Source: Thermoplasmata archaeon
Lineage (GTDB): Archaea > Thermoplasmatota > Thermoplasmata > Lutacidiplasmatales > UBA184
Direction: 5' to 3'
Assembly (NCBI GenBank): GCA_028864975.1
Contig: JAGWLG010000007.1
Location: 60,842-124,841 of the forward strand
Length of the DNA: 64,000 nucleotides
The position numbers were made by a program, and so were the translations under genes. This document shows, piece after piece, positions 34,043-42,821 of the stretch (its first letter is position 1; each line of letters starts with the position of its first letter). The notes beneath the pieces are model-generated. The model had not been told where the DNA came from. It saw only the letters and a program-made list of their open reading frames with translations, and did not search any database.

Positions 34043-36628
34043 ATGGCCGCTCGAGTGCGCCCCCCGGCGGTCGCCCGCTCCCCCTGCATGGGTCGAGAGC
34101 GGGAGTCCGCCGAACTTCTCTCCGCTGCCAGCTCGGCGGCGGAGGGGCACGGCGGCACCTGGTTGTTGTCCGGTCCTCCGGGGATCGGAAAGACCCACCT
34201 CATGAAGTGGCTCGCCCAGACGCTTCGCGCCTCGGACTTCACGGTCCTGGAAGGGTCGTTCTCCGACAGGAACGGGACCCCCCTCGCGAAGATCGAAGAG
34301 GTCTTCGCCAAGCTGGAACCCTCTCCCGCTCGCTCGGCCCCTCCTTCCACAGGTGCTCCCTTGTCGCGCGTCCCCCCGGCGTTGGCCTTGCTTCGTCACG
34401 TCCAGGCTCTGCTGAAGGCGAGCCAGGCCCGGCCGGTCGCGCTGCTCTTCGACGATGCGCAGCGGGCCGACCCGGAGTCGATCGGGGCCTTCCACCTGCT
34501 GTCGAGGGCGATGGGGGGGATCCGGGGTCTCCTCGTGGTCGCGTTGGGCGAGCAAACGGGAGCGTCGGAGCCCGAGGGTGACCCCTTTTGGAAGCGGACC
34601 CTCGCGTTGCTCTCCGAGGAAGGCAGCCTTCATCGTGTCGCTCTCGCCGGTCTCGACGGCTCGGCCGCTTCCCGGGTCATCGAATCGGTCTCGAAGGCTT
34701 CGCTCGAAGGGGCCGAAGGCTGGGAGATCCTCCAAGGGCTGCTCGGCCGCAGCGGCGGGAACCCGCTCTTCTTACGGGAGCTCGTGGAACTGCTCCTCCG
34801 TCAGCATCAGTTGGTCGTCGAGGGCGGACGGTTGCACCTCCAGGGAGCGGGACTCGACGAGGGGAGCCCGAAGGTCGGAGGAGGGTGGGGTCGATTCCCG
34901 CTTCCTCCCTCGCTACGCCGTCTCGTGCTGAGCCGCCTCGACCACGTCCTTCCCGCGGACCTGCAGCTGCTGGAAGCCGCCGCGCTCCTGGGGAGCCCCT
35001 TCGAGCTCGAACCCCTGGTCGGGGTGCTCGACCGGTCCCACCGCGACCTTGCCGCGACCTGTCAAGACCTCGTGCGGCTGAGCCTGCTGCAGCCGCAAGG
35101 GCCCGAGGACGAGGAGGAGTCCTGGAGCTTCGCGCACGACCTGGTCTGGGAGGTCGTGCTCCGCGAGGCCGAGACCAGTGGCCTGCGGGACCTCTCGGGC
35201 CGTCTCGCGCGGTGGTGGAGCCTTGAGCGCCCGGACGAGGTCGAGACCGTGGCCCGGCTCTTCCACGACGCGCGGGAGCCGCTCGAGGGAATTCGATGGG
35301 TCCGCGATGCGATCGACCGAGCGCTCCGGTCGGGAGCCACGGCAGCGGCCGAGCGGTACTTCCAGTGGTACTTCGACCTCCTCTCGTTCTCCCCTCAACC
35401 CGCCGAGCAGCGCGCTCGGGAAACGCTGGAGTTGGTCGACCGCCTCCTCGTTCGTCGGCTACGTCGCGAGACCCTCGGGGTGTTGAAGCAGCTCGAGACC
35501 GCCCACCCGACGGAGGAGATGCGGTGGCAGGTGGGCTGGAGGGAGGTCCACGTCCTCGTCTCCTTCGACCTGCCCCGGGCCGAGCGGCGTCTCGAGGAGC
35601 TGACCCGTTCGCTCGAGGGATCGAAGCTCTCGCAGGACCCGCTGCGTCGCGCCCAGCTCGCGTTCGCACGATGCGAGGTGTTGGGGGCGCGACTCGAGTG
35701 GGCGGAGGCGATCGCCGCCGGGGTGGAGTCCCTGGGACTGCAGGGGGAAGGTGCCTCCGCTTGGGAGCGAGGGCGACTGCTCTACGAGCTCGGGTGGGAC
35801 CACATGATGTTGGGACGACTGGGCCCGGCGCGCGAGCTGCTCGAGGAGTTGCGTGCGCTCACCGCGGTGGCCGAGGTCCCTGCGCTCGCGGCCACCGGTC
35901 GGGTGCTCGAGGGGACCCTGGCGCTCATGGAAGGGAACCTTCGGGCGGCGGCGGAGGCCTATCGCGAGGCCTCCTCACGCCTCCTAGAAATGGGTGCCAT
36001 GGAGGGCTACGGCACCTCCAAGGCGAATCTTGCGGAGGTGCTCGTCCAGCTGGGGGAGCTGGAAGGGGCGCGGCAGGCCCTGAAGGATGCGGAGCTCGTC
36101 GGGACCCGCTTCGGCTACCCTCGGGTCCTCCAAGGGTGCGCGCTCGAGTGGGCTTGGGTACACGCCGCGGAAGGACGATGGAGGGAGGTTCTTGCTTCGC
36201 TCGAGGAGTCGGAGAAGGGAGGCCGCGAGGGGGACTTCTCGGAAGAGCTCTGGGAAGCGCGGTTGCTCCACGCCTGGGCGCTGGGAGAGACCTCGGCACC
36301 GAACGAGGCCTTGGTGGAGCTTGAGCGGGTGCGGCGGGAGGAAGGGAAGCTCCAGCCTCACCTCCGCCCCTACCTTCCGAGGGTCGAGGGACGGCTCCTC
36401 GAGCTCGCAGGCCGGCCGGGCGCCCGGGAAGCCCTCGAGCGCGCGCTCGATGCTGCGCGGCGCTACTCCGGCCCGGAGGGCCAGGCCGAGGCTTGGCGGG
36501 AGATCGCCCGCTGGGAGCGTTCCCATGGAGGGGGCGAGGCGGCCGAGCGGGCGGAGCGGGAGGCTTCACGTCTCACCGGCCGTGCGCGCCTCCCTGCCGG
36601 AGACCTTCCGCCGCTTCCGACCCGCTGA
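34043..36628 (+). CDS. Large STAND-like AAA ATPase with TPR-like tail
   Basis: An 861-residue protein. The N-terminal NTPase domain has Walker A SGPPGIGKTHLM, Walker B ALLFDDAQRADP and a sensor-like GGNPLFLRELVELLL. The C-terminal ~450 residues are tandem helical repeats (for example ALMEGNLRAAAEAYREAS and AEVLVQLGELEGARQALKD), as in MalT/SARP-type regulators. No DNA-binding, kinase or cyclase output domain is seen. ATG 34043 is the first in frame past the RPA pair; ATG 34088 just before GRERE is an alternative. It is a paralogue of the 555-residue ATPase at 13.6-15.2 kb. Confidence 0.83.
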   Translation: MAARVRPPAVARSPCMGRERESAELLSAASSAAEGHGGTWLLSGPPGIGKTHLMKWLAQTLRASDFTVLEGSFSDRNGTPLAKIEEVFAKLEPSPARSAPPSTGAPLSRVPPALALLRHVQALLKASQARPVALLFDDAQRADPESIGAFHLLSRAMGGIRGLLVVALGEQTGASEPEGDPFWKRTLALLSEEGSLHRVALAGLDGSAASRVIESVSKASLEGAEGWEILQGLLGRSGGNPLFLRELVELLLRQHQLVVEGGRLHLQGAGLDEGSPKVGGGWGRFPLPPSLRRLVLSRLDHVLPADLQLLEAAALLGSPFELEPLVGVLDRSHRDLAATCQDLVRLSLLQPQGPEDEEESWSFAHDLVWEVVLREAETSGLRDLSGRLARWWSLERPDEVETVARLFHDAREPLEGIRWVRDAIDRALRSGATAAAERYFQWYFDLLSFSPQPAEQRARETLELVDRLLVRRLRRETLGVLKQLETAHPTEEMRWQVGWREVHVLVSFDLPRAERRLEELTRSLEGSKLSQDPLRRAQLAFARCEVLGARLEWAEAIAAGVESLGLQGEGASAWERGRLLYELGWDHMMLGRLGPARELLEELRALTAVAEVPALAATGRVLEGTLALMEGNLRAAAEAYREASSRLLEMGAMEGYGTSKANLAEVLVQLGELEGARQALKDAELVGTRFGYPRVLQGCALEWAWVHAAEGRWREVLASLEESEKGGREGDFSEELWEARLLHAWALGETSAPNEALVELERVRREEGKLQPHLRPYLPRVEGRLLELAGRPGAREALERALDAARRYSGPEGQAEAWREIARWERSHGGGEAAERAEREASRLTGRARLPAGDLPPLPTR

Positions 36629-36653
36629 CGGCCCTCGAGGCCGATTTCGGAGC

Positions 36654-36660
36654 ATTTATA
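36654..36660 (+). promoter_or_regulatory. TATA box with long leader before the FKBP gene
   Basis: ATTTATA should start transcription near 36683, leaving a ~75-base 5' leader before ATG 36760, unlike most promoters here. A 16-codon ORF (GTG 36688 to TGA 36736-36738) lies inside the leader. Confidence 0.55.
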
Positions 36661-36759
36661 CCCCCGCCTGTTTGCGCCGCCTGGGCTGTGAGGAGCACCT
36701 GTCTCGCCGAATCGATGAAGAGACCAGCGACATTCTGAGCCCACGATCTCAACCGAACC

Positions 36760-37671
36760 ATGGCCGACCCGCGTGAAAAATTCCCCTGGATGGGGTTCAT
36801 CATCCTTGCGATCATCCTCGTTGCCGCGGCAGGGGGAGGGTACTACGCCCTCACCCAGACGGTCCTCAAGCCCAAGCCCGCTCCCAACCCGCTCATCGTC
36901 AAGGAGGGGGACAATGTGACGGTCAACTACGTCGGGATCTTCGGCAGCGGCATCGATCAAGGGAAGGTGTTCGACACCTCCCTCCTCTCGGTGGCGCGGG
37001 ACAATTCGACCTGGCCGAAGGCGCTCAGCTTCAGCTTCCGGGGGGCGAGCGGGTACACCCCCCTCAAGGCGCATGTCGGACCGCAATCCTTCGGTTCCTA
37101 CACGAGCCTCATCTCGGGGTTCTGGACCGCCATGGTGGGCTTGACCGGCAATCAGACCATCACCACCGTGATCCCTCCGAAGCAGGGCTATGGGCTGCCG
37201 GACCTCTCCAAGATCCAGAGCTTCCCGTTGACCCAGAGCGTGCCCATGCTCCACTTCTACACCCCGAGCGAGTTCTCCTCCACCTACTCAGGGGTCGCCG
37301 TCCAGCCGGGCGTCTTCACCGATCCCCATTGGGGATGGAACGACACCGTCCTCTCGGTCAACGCGACGACGGTGGTCGTCGAGTACACTCCGACGGTGGG
37401 GGAGCAGATCCACCCGCTCGGCTGGACCGACACGGTCACGGCGGTCTCGAACACGATCGGTCCCCTCGGTACGATCTCGTACGTCAACGACCTCACCCCG
37501 CAGGACGTTGGACAGGTCCAAGGGACCGACTGGCAGAGCTCGAACCAGCAGTACTACCTCACCGGCGTGAGCACGGACGCGGGGACGTATACCCTCGACT
37601 TCAACTCCGAGGTCACGGGACAGACGCTGATCTTCGAGATCACGGTGGTCGACATCCTGCCTCCGCACTGA
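36760..37671 (+). CDS. Membrane-anchored FKBP-type peptidyl-prolyl isomerase
   Basis: A 303-residue protein with an N-terminal membrane helix (about 12-32) and an extracytoplasmic FKBP domain. It shows GDNVTVNYVGIFGSG, VFDTS and the late ISGFWTAMVGLTGNQ and TTVIPPKQGYG blocks of the FKBP fold. A long insert between strands replaces the usual short flap, like archaeal and SlyD-type long FKBPs. The C-terminal ~110 residues form a second beta domain (TPTVGEQIHPLGW) of unknown role. It probably folds exported proteins at the outer face of the membrane. Confidence 0.85.
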   Translation: MADPREKFPWMGFIILAIILVAAAGGGYYALTQTVLKPKPAPNPLIVKEGDNVTVNYVGIFGSGIDQGKVFDTSLLSVARDNSTWPKALSFSFRGASGYTPLKAHVGPQSFGSYTSLISGFWTAMVGLTGNQTITTVIPPKQGYGLPDLSKIQSFPLTQSVPMLHFYTPSEFSSTYSGVAVQPGVFTDPHWGWNDTVLSVNATTVVVEYTPTVGEQIHPLGWTDTVTAVSNTIGPLGTISYVNDLTPQDVGQVQGTDWQSSNQQYYLTGVSTDAGTYTLDFNSEVTGQTLIFEITVVDILPPH

Positions 37672-37861
37672 GCGTTCAGGGCCGGAGCCCGACCGTAGTA
37701 CCCTCGCGTCGGCGGGGCCCCCGAGCGACAGAACGGGGGCGGTCGCCAGAACGCAGGTCCGCGCCTGAGCACGTCCCTCTCTCCGAGCGTGGCTTTCGGT
37801 CCCTTGGGAGCTGCGACCCGGAGCGGTCCAGGCTGAGGGCAGGGTTCTTCCCCCGGAGGGT

Positions 37862-38791
37862 TCAGAGGGCGATCTTACCGTTCTTGAAGAGGGTCTTCAA
37901 GTTGTCCTCGGCGGTGCGAGAGAGCATCTCTTCGTTCCGGGTCATCTGGCGGACCGAACGGTTGTGCTCGTCCAAGAGCTTGCGGGCTTCCGTCTTCCTC
38001 TCTCGAGATTGGTGGAGAAGTCCCATGACGTTCTTCTCCAGGTCTCGGATCTCCTGCGAGAGCTTGTCGACCTTGTCGATCAGCTCCCCCCGGGCCTTCC
38101 CCTTGCCCCGGATCTCGGCGACCAGGTGCCCCACCTCGGTCAACCGGGCTTTGACGAGCTTCATCGCCTCGTCCCTCCGGCGGAAGATCTTCTCGGCCTC
38201 GGTCCCGATCTCCTCGTCGCGCTTTCGCGAGAGCTCCAGTTCCTGACGAAGCCCGAGGAGGGTCTCGTCCTTGGCCTTCCACACGCTCTGGTTCTTCTCG
38301 GCCTCTCCGAGCTGGGAACGCAGCTCCCGCATCCGGTCGATGAGGGCGTTCTCCTCCTTGAGCGGCATCGCGGTGGTCTGTTGCTTCTTCTCCAGCGCCG
38401 CGATCTCCTGGATGAGGCGCTCCGGCCGAGGGCGGCTGCGCCGGTCGTGACCCTCGCCCTCCTCCCGGAGCTCGATGCGAAGGGCGTCGATACGGGCCCG
38501 GAGCTTCTCCCGTTCGGTGCGGAGCTCCTGGGCCTTCTTGCCGAGCTCCCGGAACTCCTGGTGGAGCTTCTCGACGTCCTGATAGATCGGCCCGCGGCGG
38601 TTCTGAAGGTCGAACGCCTCCTCGGCGAGCCGGCGGGCCAGCGCGAGCATCTCGGCCCGGCGCTCCTTCATCCCGCGGAGCTTCTGTTCACCCGAGCGGA
38701 TGCCCTGCCAGAGCTCCTTCTCCTTGCCCTCCTCCTCCTCGGAGAGAAGGCCCCCTCGGGGTGGCACGGGAGCACCAGCCCCTCGCCCCAT
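37862..38791 (-). CDS. Long coiled-coil protein (COG1340-like)
   Basis: A 309-residue protein that is almost entirely charged heptad repeats (for example KLRARIDALRIELREEGEG, KLSQEIRDLEKNV), consistent with the archaeal COG1340 coiled-coil family. Its biochemical role is unknown; structural or SMC-like accessory roles have been proposed for similar proteins. Its ATG overlaps the stop of larB by one base (TAATG), so it is translated from the larB message. Confidence 0.82.
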   Translation of the reverse strand: MGRGAGAPVPPRGGLLSEEEEGKEKELWQGIRSGEQKLRGMKERRAEMLALARRLAEEAFDLQNRRGPIYQDVEKLHQEFRELGKKAQELRTEREKLRARIDALRIELREEGEGHDRRSRPRPERLIQEIAALEKKQQTTAMPLKEENALIDRMRELRSQLGEAEKNQSVWKAKDETLLGLRQELELSRKRDEEIGTEAEKIFRRRDEAMKLVKARLTEVGHLVAEIRGKGKARGELIDKVDKLSQEIRDLEKNVMGLLHQSRERKTEARKLLDEHNRSVRQMTRNEEMLSRTAEDNLKTLFKNGKIAL

Positions 38792-39618
38792 TATGACGGT
38801 TGCCCAGTCCCGTGACCTTTTCGACGGGTGACGCGTCGTGTGCGCTTACCGGACGGCGGTTCCGTAGAGAGTCGCAGGATCTGGGCTGCGAGCAGCGCGG
38901 CGGGCACCCCCGCATCGATGTTCACGACCGCCATGGGGGCACACGACTGCAACATCGCCGTCAGGGCGCCTTCTCCCCGCCCACCGCGCCCATACCCCTG
39001 AGAGGTGGGCACGGCGATGACGGGCCGGTCGACGAGGCCGGCCACGACCGTGGCGAGCGCGCCCTCCCGCCCGGCGCAGACCACGTAGACCCCCGGGCGA
39101 CGCCGACGAAGGCTCGGAAGGGCTCGCGAGAGACGATGGAGCCCGGCGACGCCGACGTCGAAGGCGCAGGCCACGGTGCCGCCCAAGGCCTCTAGCACCC
39201 AGCGCACCTCTTCGGCGACCCTCGCATCCGCGGTACCGGCGGTCAGGAGCGCCGCGCGCCGCCCCGAGAGCGGCCGCTCGACCTCACGGGGGTGGAGCGT
39301 CGCGGCGGCCGCCTGGGGACGAAGGTCGAGGTCCCACCCTTCCTGGCGCCGTCGGGAGAGGACCCGCATCTGACCGGGGGTCAGCCTGGAGAGCAGGACC
39401 CCGGCCCGGGTCCGGTGTAGCTCGCGAAGGAGCTCCTCGAAGTGCGGCAACGCCTTTCCTTCTCCGAGCAGGACCTCGGGCAGCCCGGTCCTGGAAGTGC
39501 GTTGCACGTCGAACCGCGCGTGGGGGCCGCCGGGAAGGTGCCCTGCTCGGAGGAGCCTGGCCGCTTCCGCCAGGGAGAGCTCCCCCCGCTCGAACGCCCT
39601 CAGCAGCTGTTCCACCAC
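38791..39618 (-). CDS. larB: LarB, nickel-pincer cofactor biosynthesis carboxylase
   Basis: A 275-residue protein. The N-terminal ~110 residues include RTGLPEVLLGEGK and the C-terminal half is a PurE-like fold (LTAGTADARVAEEV, DVGVAGLHRL, GREGALATVVAGL, PTSQGYG, SCAP). LarB carboxylates the pyridinium ring of nicotinic acid adenine dinucleotide, the first step of the nickel-pincer nucleotide made with LarC and LarE. Neither larC nor larE is in the window, so they must be elsewhere or LarB does something else. The start is GTG 39618. The gene is divergent from acyl-CoA dehydrogenase. Confidence 0.9.
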   Translation of the reverse strand: MVEQLLRAFERGELSLAEAARLLRAGHLPGGPHARFDVQRTSRTGLPEVLLGEGKALPHFEELLRELHRTRAGVLLSRLTPGQMRVLSRRRQEGWDLDLRPQAAAATLHPREVERPLSGRRAALLTAGTADARVAEEVRWVLEALGGTVACAFDVGVAGLHRLSRALPSLRRRRPGVYVVCAGREGALATVVAGLVDRPVIAVPTSQGYGRGGRGEGALTAMLQSCAPMAVVNIDAGVPAALLAAQILRLSTEPPSGKRTRRVTRRKGHGTGQPS

Positions 39619-39689
39619 GCCTTGCCTCGGGGTGGGCCCTCGCGTCGAAAGGCCGCCGCCCGCCCTCGGGGGAGAAGGAATCGCGAGCG

Positions 39690-39698
39690 TTCAAATAG
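39690..39698 (+). promoter_or_regulatory. TATA box of the acyl-CoA dehydrogenase-ETF operon
   Basis: TTCAAATAG is centred about 34 bases before ATG 39728 and leads the acyl-CoA dehydrogenase, etfB, etfA set. Confidence 0.6.
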
Positions 39699-39727
39699 AC
39701 CTCCATGCTCGGCCGACCGTTCATAGC

Positions 39728-40879
39728 ATGCCCATCGGATTCGAGCTCACGGCCGAGCAGAAGGAGCTGCAAGCTCTTGCCGCCAAGTTCGCCAAGGAGG
39801 AGATGGCCCCCCGCGCCGCCGAGTGCGACAAGAAGGGGCTCTTCCCCGAGGACATCTACCGCCGGGCCTGGGAACTGGGGCTGATGAACCTCAACGTCGC
39901 AACGGAGTACGGGGGCAGCGGGCTTGCCCTGCTCGACCAGTGCATCATCGCGGAGGAGCTCGCGGCCGCCTGCGGGGGCATGACCACCTCGATCCTCGCC
40001 AACTGCCTCGCGCTCCAGCCGATCAACCTCGCCGGGACCCCGGAACAGAAGGAACGGATCCTCAAGCCCTTCTGCGCCGACTACCACCTGGCCTCCTTCG
40101 GTCTCACCGAGCCATCGGGAGGGAGCGACGCGGCGGCGCTCAAGACTCGGGCCGAGAAGAAGGGCGACCACTACGTCCTCAACGGGCAGAAGTGCTTCAT
40201 CACGAACGCCCCCCAGGCTTCGCTCTTCACCGTGTTCGCGACCCTGGACCCGGAGAAGCGGGACAAGGGGATCACGGCGTTCATCGTCCCGCGCGACTCT
40301 CCAGGTCTCTCCATCGGGAAGGAGGAGGACAAGATGGGCCAGCGGGCCTCCTCCACCGCGACGGTCATCTTCGAGGACGTGAAGGTCCCCGAGCAGAACC
40401 TCCTCGGCAAGGAGGGGGAAGGCTTCCGCGTAGGCATGATGACCCTGGATTCCACGCGAACCCCCATCGGGGCCCTGGCCTGTGGGATCGCGCGGGCCGC
40501 CCTCGACCATGCGGCCAAATATTCCTTGGAGCGCACCTCCTTCGGGAAGCCGATCGCCCAGCACCAGGCGATCGCGGCGAAGCTCGCGAACATGGCCATC
40601 GAGCTCGAAGCCTCCCGGCTGCTCACCTGGCGCTCCGCGTGGTTGGTCGACCATGGCCATCGCGCTTCCCTCGAGAGCTCGATCGCGAAGTGCTTCTCTT
40701 CGGACGCCGCGATGCGGATCTGCGACGAGGCGATCCAGGTCTTCGGCGGGTACGGCTACATGAAGGACTATCCCGTCGAGAAGTACCTGCGCGACGCGAA
40801 GCTCTGCCAGATCTACGAAGGCGCGAACGAGATCCAGCGCCAGGTCATCGCCCGAGAGTTCCTGCGACGGTTCGCCTGA
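39728..40879 (+). CDS. Acyl-CoA dehydrogenase (FAD) 1
   Basis: A 383-residue enzyme that makes the 2,3-double bond in acyl-CoA and passes electrons to ETF. Features: FGLTEPSGGSDAAALKT and GQKCFITNA for FAD binding, FGKPIAQHQA in the C-terminal helical domain, and the catalytic Glu in QIYEGANEIQR. The chain-length preference is not evident, although the site of the Glu fits short- and medium-chain types. etfB follows 11 bases after its stop, so enzyme and electron acceptor are co-expressed. Confidence 0.94.
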   Translation: MPIGFELTAEQKELQALAAKFAKEEMAPRAAECDKKGLFPEDIYRRAWELGLMNLNVATEYGGSGLALLDQCIIAEELAAACGGMTTSILANCLALQPINLAGTPEQKERILKPFCADYHLASFGLTEPSGGSDAAALKTRAEKKGDHYVLNGQKCFITNAPQASLFTVFATLDPEKRDKGITAFIVPRDSPGLSIGKEEDKMGQRASSTATVIFEDVKVPEQNLLGKEGEGFRVGMMTLDSTRTPIGALACGIARAALDHAAKYSLERTSFGKPIAQHQAIAAKLANMAIELEASRLLTWRSAWLVDHGHRASLESSIAKCFSSDAAMRICDEAIQVFGGYGYMKDYPVEKYLRDAKLCQIYEGANEIQRQVIAREFLRRFA

Positions 40880-40890
40880 AGGAGGTGGAG

Positions 40891-41691
40891 ATGGACGTCA
40901 TCGTCTGCGTCAAGCACGTCCCCGATGCGGAGACCCGGCTCCGGGCCGCCTCGAACGGCAAATGGATCGACCCGGACGGGGTCAAGTTCACCGTCAACAA
41001 CACCTACGACGAGGCCGCTGCCGAAGAGGCGCTGCGGCTGAAGGAGAAGTGCGGAGCCAAGTCGGTGCGGGTGGTCACGGTAGGCCCCCCGCGCGCGGAG
41101 GAGGCGCTCCGGTACGTTCTCTCCATGGGCGCCGACGAGGCGACGCACATCGAAACGCCGGCGGACGCGCTGCTCGACCCCCTCACGGTGGCCCGCCTCC
41201 TCGCGGGGGTCATCAAGACCCTGCCGCACGACATCGTCATGGTGGGGAAACAGGCCGCGGACGACGAGGCCGGGGTGGTCGGAAGCGCGCTGGGCGCCCT
41301 CCTCGGCCTGCCCAGCTACGCCTTCGTGACCGAGCTCGCCCCAGATGCAGCGACGAAGACGCTCAAGATGCATCGGTACGTCGAAGGAGGAGAGGAGCAC
41401 TTCCAAGGGCCCTTCCCCGCGGTGATCTCGCTGCTCAAGGGCGCTGCCGACCCTCGGACCCCTACGCTTCCCAACATCCTGAAGGCCCGGAAGAAGCCGC
41501 TCACGAAGGTGAGCCTCGCGGATGCCCAGACCAGGGCCCAGGCCCTGCCGGGGGCCCCGGCGTCCGGTGCCGTGCGCTCCTTCGCGCTTCCCCCGCCGAA
41601 GACCGGCGCGAAGATGATCGAGTACCAGACCCCCGACGAGGCGGCCGAGAAGCTGGTGAAGCTTCTACGTGAGGAGGCGAAGGTCCTCTGA
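40891..41691 (+). CDS. etfB: Electron transfer flavoprotein beta subunit
   Basis: A 266-residue ETF-beta. It opens with MDVIVCVKHVPDAET, keeps the AMP/adenine-binding block VGKQAADDEAGVVGSALG, and the LPNILKARKKPL region where the dehydrogenase docks. The Shine-Dalgarno GGAGGTG lies just upstream. With EtfA it carries electrons from the neighbouring acyl-CoA dehydrogenase, probably to the FixC-like flavoprotein at 45.5-46.9 kb. Its TGA shares bases with a CTG that best starts etfA. Confidence 0.95.
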   Translation: MDVIVCVKHVPDAETRLRAASNGKWIDPDGVKFTVNNTYDEAAAEEALRLKEKCGAKSVRVVTVGPPRAEEALRYVLSMGADEATHIETPADALLDPLTVARLLAGVIKTLPHDIVMVGKQAADDEAGVVGSALGALLGLPSYAFVTELAPDAATKTLKMHRYVEGGEEHFQGPFPAVISLLKGAADPRTPTLPNILKARKKPLTKVSLADAQTRAQALPGAPASGAVRSFALPPPKTGAKMIEYQTPDEAAEKLVKLLREEAKVL

Positions 41692-42689
41692 CGCTCAATG
41701 TCCTCGTCCTCACCGACCAGCGCGACGGCGCGCTGAAGGTCTCCTCCTCCGAGGCCCTCTCGGAAGCGAGGCGCCTCGTGTCGAAGGCGGGAGGGGGCGA
41801 GGTCGTCGCGGGATTGGTGGGCGCCGGTTTGGGCGCCGTGGTCGAGGCCGTGAAGGCCTACGGTCCGGACCGGATCCTTCTGGCCGACGACCCTCGGCTC
41901 CGGGGATTCTCCGCGCAGGCCTACTCCAAGGTCGCCGCCAAGATGCTCGAGGGGCTCGCCGATCCCAAGGCGGTCCTCGCCCCTGCGACCGCCATGGGGC
42001 GAGAGCTGCTTCCGCGACTGGCGGCCGAGGTCGGTGGGACCGTGGCTCCCGACGCGACCGAGCTCTCGCCACGTGAGGGCGGGGGCCTGGTCGTTTCGCG
42101 CCCGATCTTCGGGGGCCGGGCGTCGGTCCAGGTCGACCTACCCGCGCTGCCTTGCGTCTCGCTCCGTCCGAACGCCTTCGCGGCCGAGCCTCGGCCCGGC
42201 TCCTCGCCGAAGGTCGAGAACGTTGCGATCCCGGAGCTCCCAGCACCGGCGCTCGCCCTCAAGGTCGAGAAGACGGTCGTGAGCCGGGGAGACACTCCCG
42301 AGCTGACCGAAGCTCCCATCATCATCTCGGGGGGTCGCGGCCTCAAGGGACCGGAGAACTTCGTCCTGATCGAGAACCTCGCGAAGGTGCTAGGCGCCGG
42401 AGTGGGGGCTTCCCGCGCGGTCGTCGACGCAGGGTGGCGACCGGCTTCCGAGCAGGTCGGTCAGACCGGAAAGGTCGTCTCCCCGAACCTCTACGTCGCC
42501 TGCGGGATCTCGGGCGCGATCCAGCATCTGGTCGGAATGTCGAGCTCGCGATGCATCGTCGCGATCAACAAGGACCCCGCGGCCCCGATCTTCAAGATCG
42601 CCAACTACGGGGTCGTAGGGGATGCGCTCACCATCCTCCCCGCGTTGACCTCGACCATCGCCAAGTCTCGCGGCGTCCCGGTGCCTTAG
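41688..42689 (+). CDS. etfA: Electron transfer flavoprotein alpha subunit, probable CTG start
   Basis: A 333-residue ETF-alpha. The C-terminal FAD domain is complete: GVGASRAVVDAGWRP, EQVGQTGKVVSPNLYVACG, GAIQHLVGM and AINKDPAAPIFKIANYG. The family N terminus (about NVLVLTDQRDGALKV) is encoded only if translation starts at or near CTG 41688. No ATG, GTG or TTG lies in this frame before GTG 41778, which would delete 30 conserved residues including the first strand. GAGGAGG sits 10 bases before the CTG, and CTGA overlaps the etfB stop. An ATG at 41698 is out of frame. Confidence 0.9.
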   Translation: MTLNVLVLTDQRDGALKVSSSEALSEARRLVSKAGGGEVVAGLVGAGLGAVVEAVKAYGPDRILLADDPRLRGFSAQAYSKVAAKMLEGLADPKAVLAPATAMGRELLPRLAAEVGGTVAPDATELSPREGGGLVVSRPIFGGRASVQVDLPALPCVSLRPNAFAAEPRPGSSPKVENVAIPELPAPALALKVEKTVVSRGDTPELTEAPIIISGGRGLKGPENFVLIENLAKVLGAGVGASRAVVDAGWRPASEQVGQTGKVVSPNLYVACGISGAIQHLVGMSSSRCIVAINKDPAAPIFKIANYGVVGDALTILPALTSTIAKSRGVPVP

Positions 42690-42821
42690 GACCGTTGGCA
42701 GCGCGGCCCAAGGGGGCCGGTCCGGCGACCGAGGCTCCCCATCGGCCGGGTCCGTCCTCAAGCCCCCGTACCAGCCCCCGTACCAGAGGCTCTATGCCCC
42801 CGGATAGACTAAGGAGAATAC

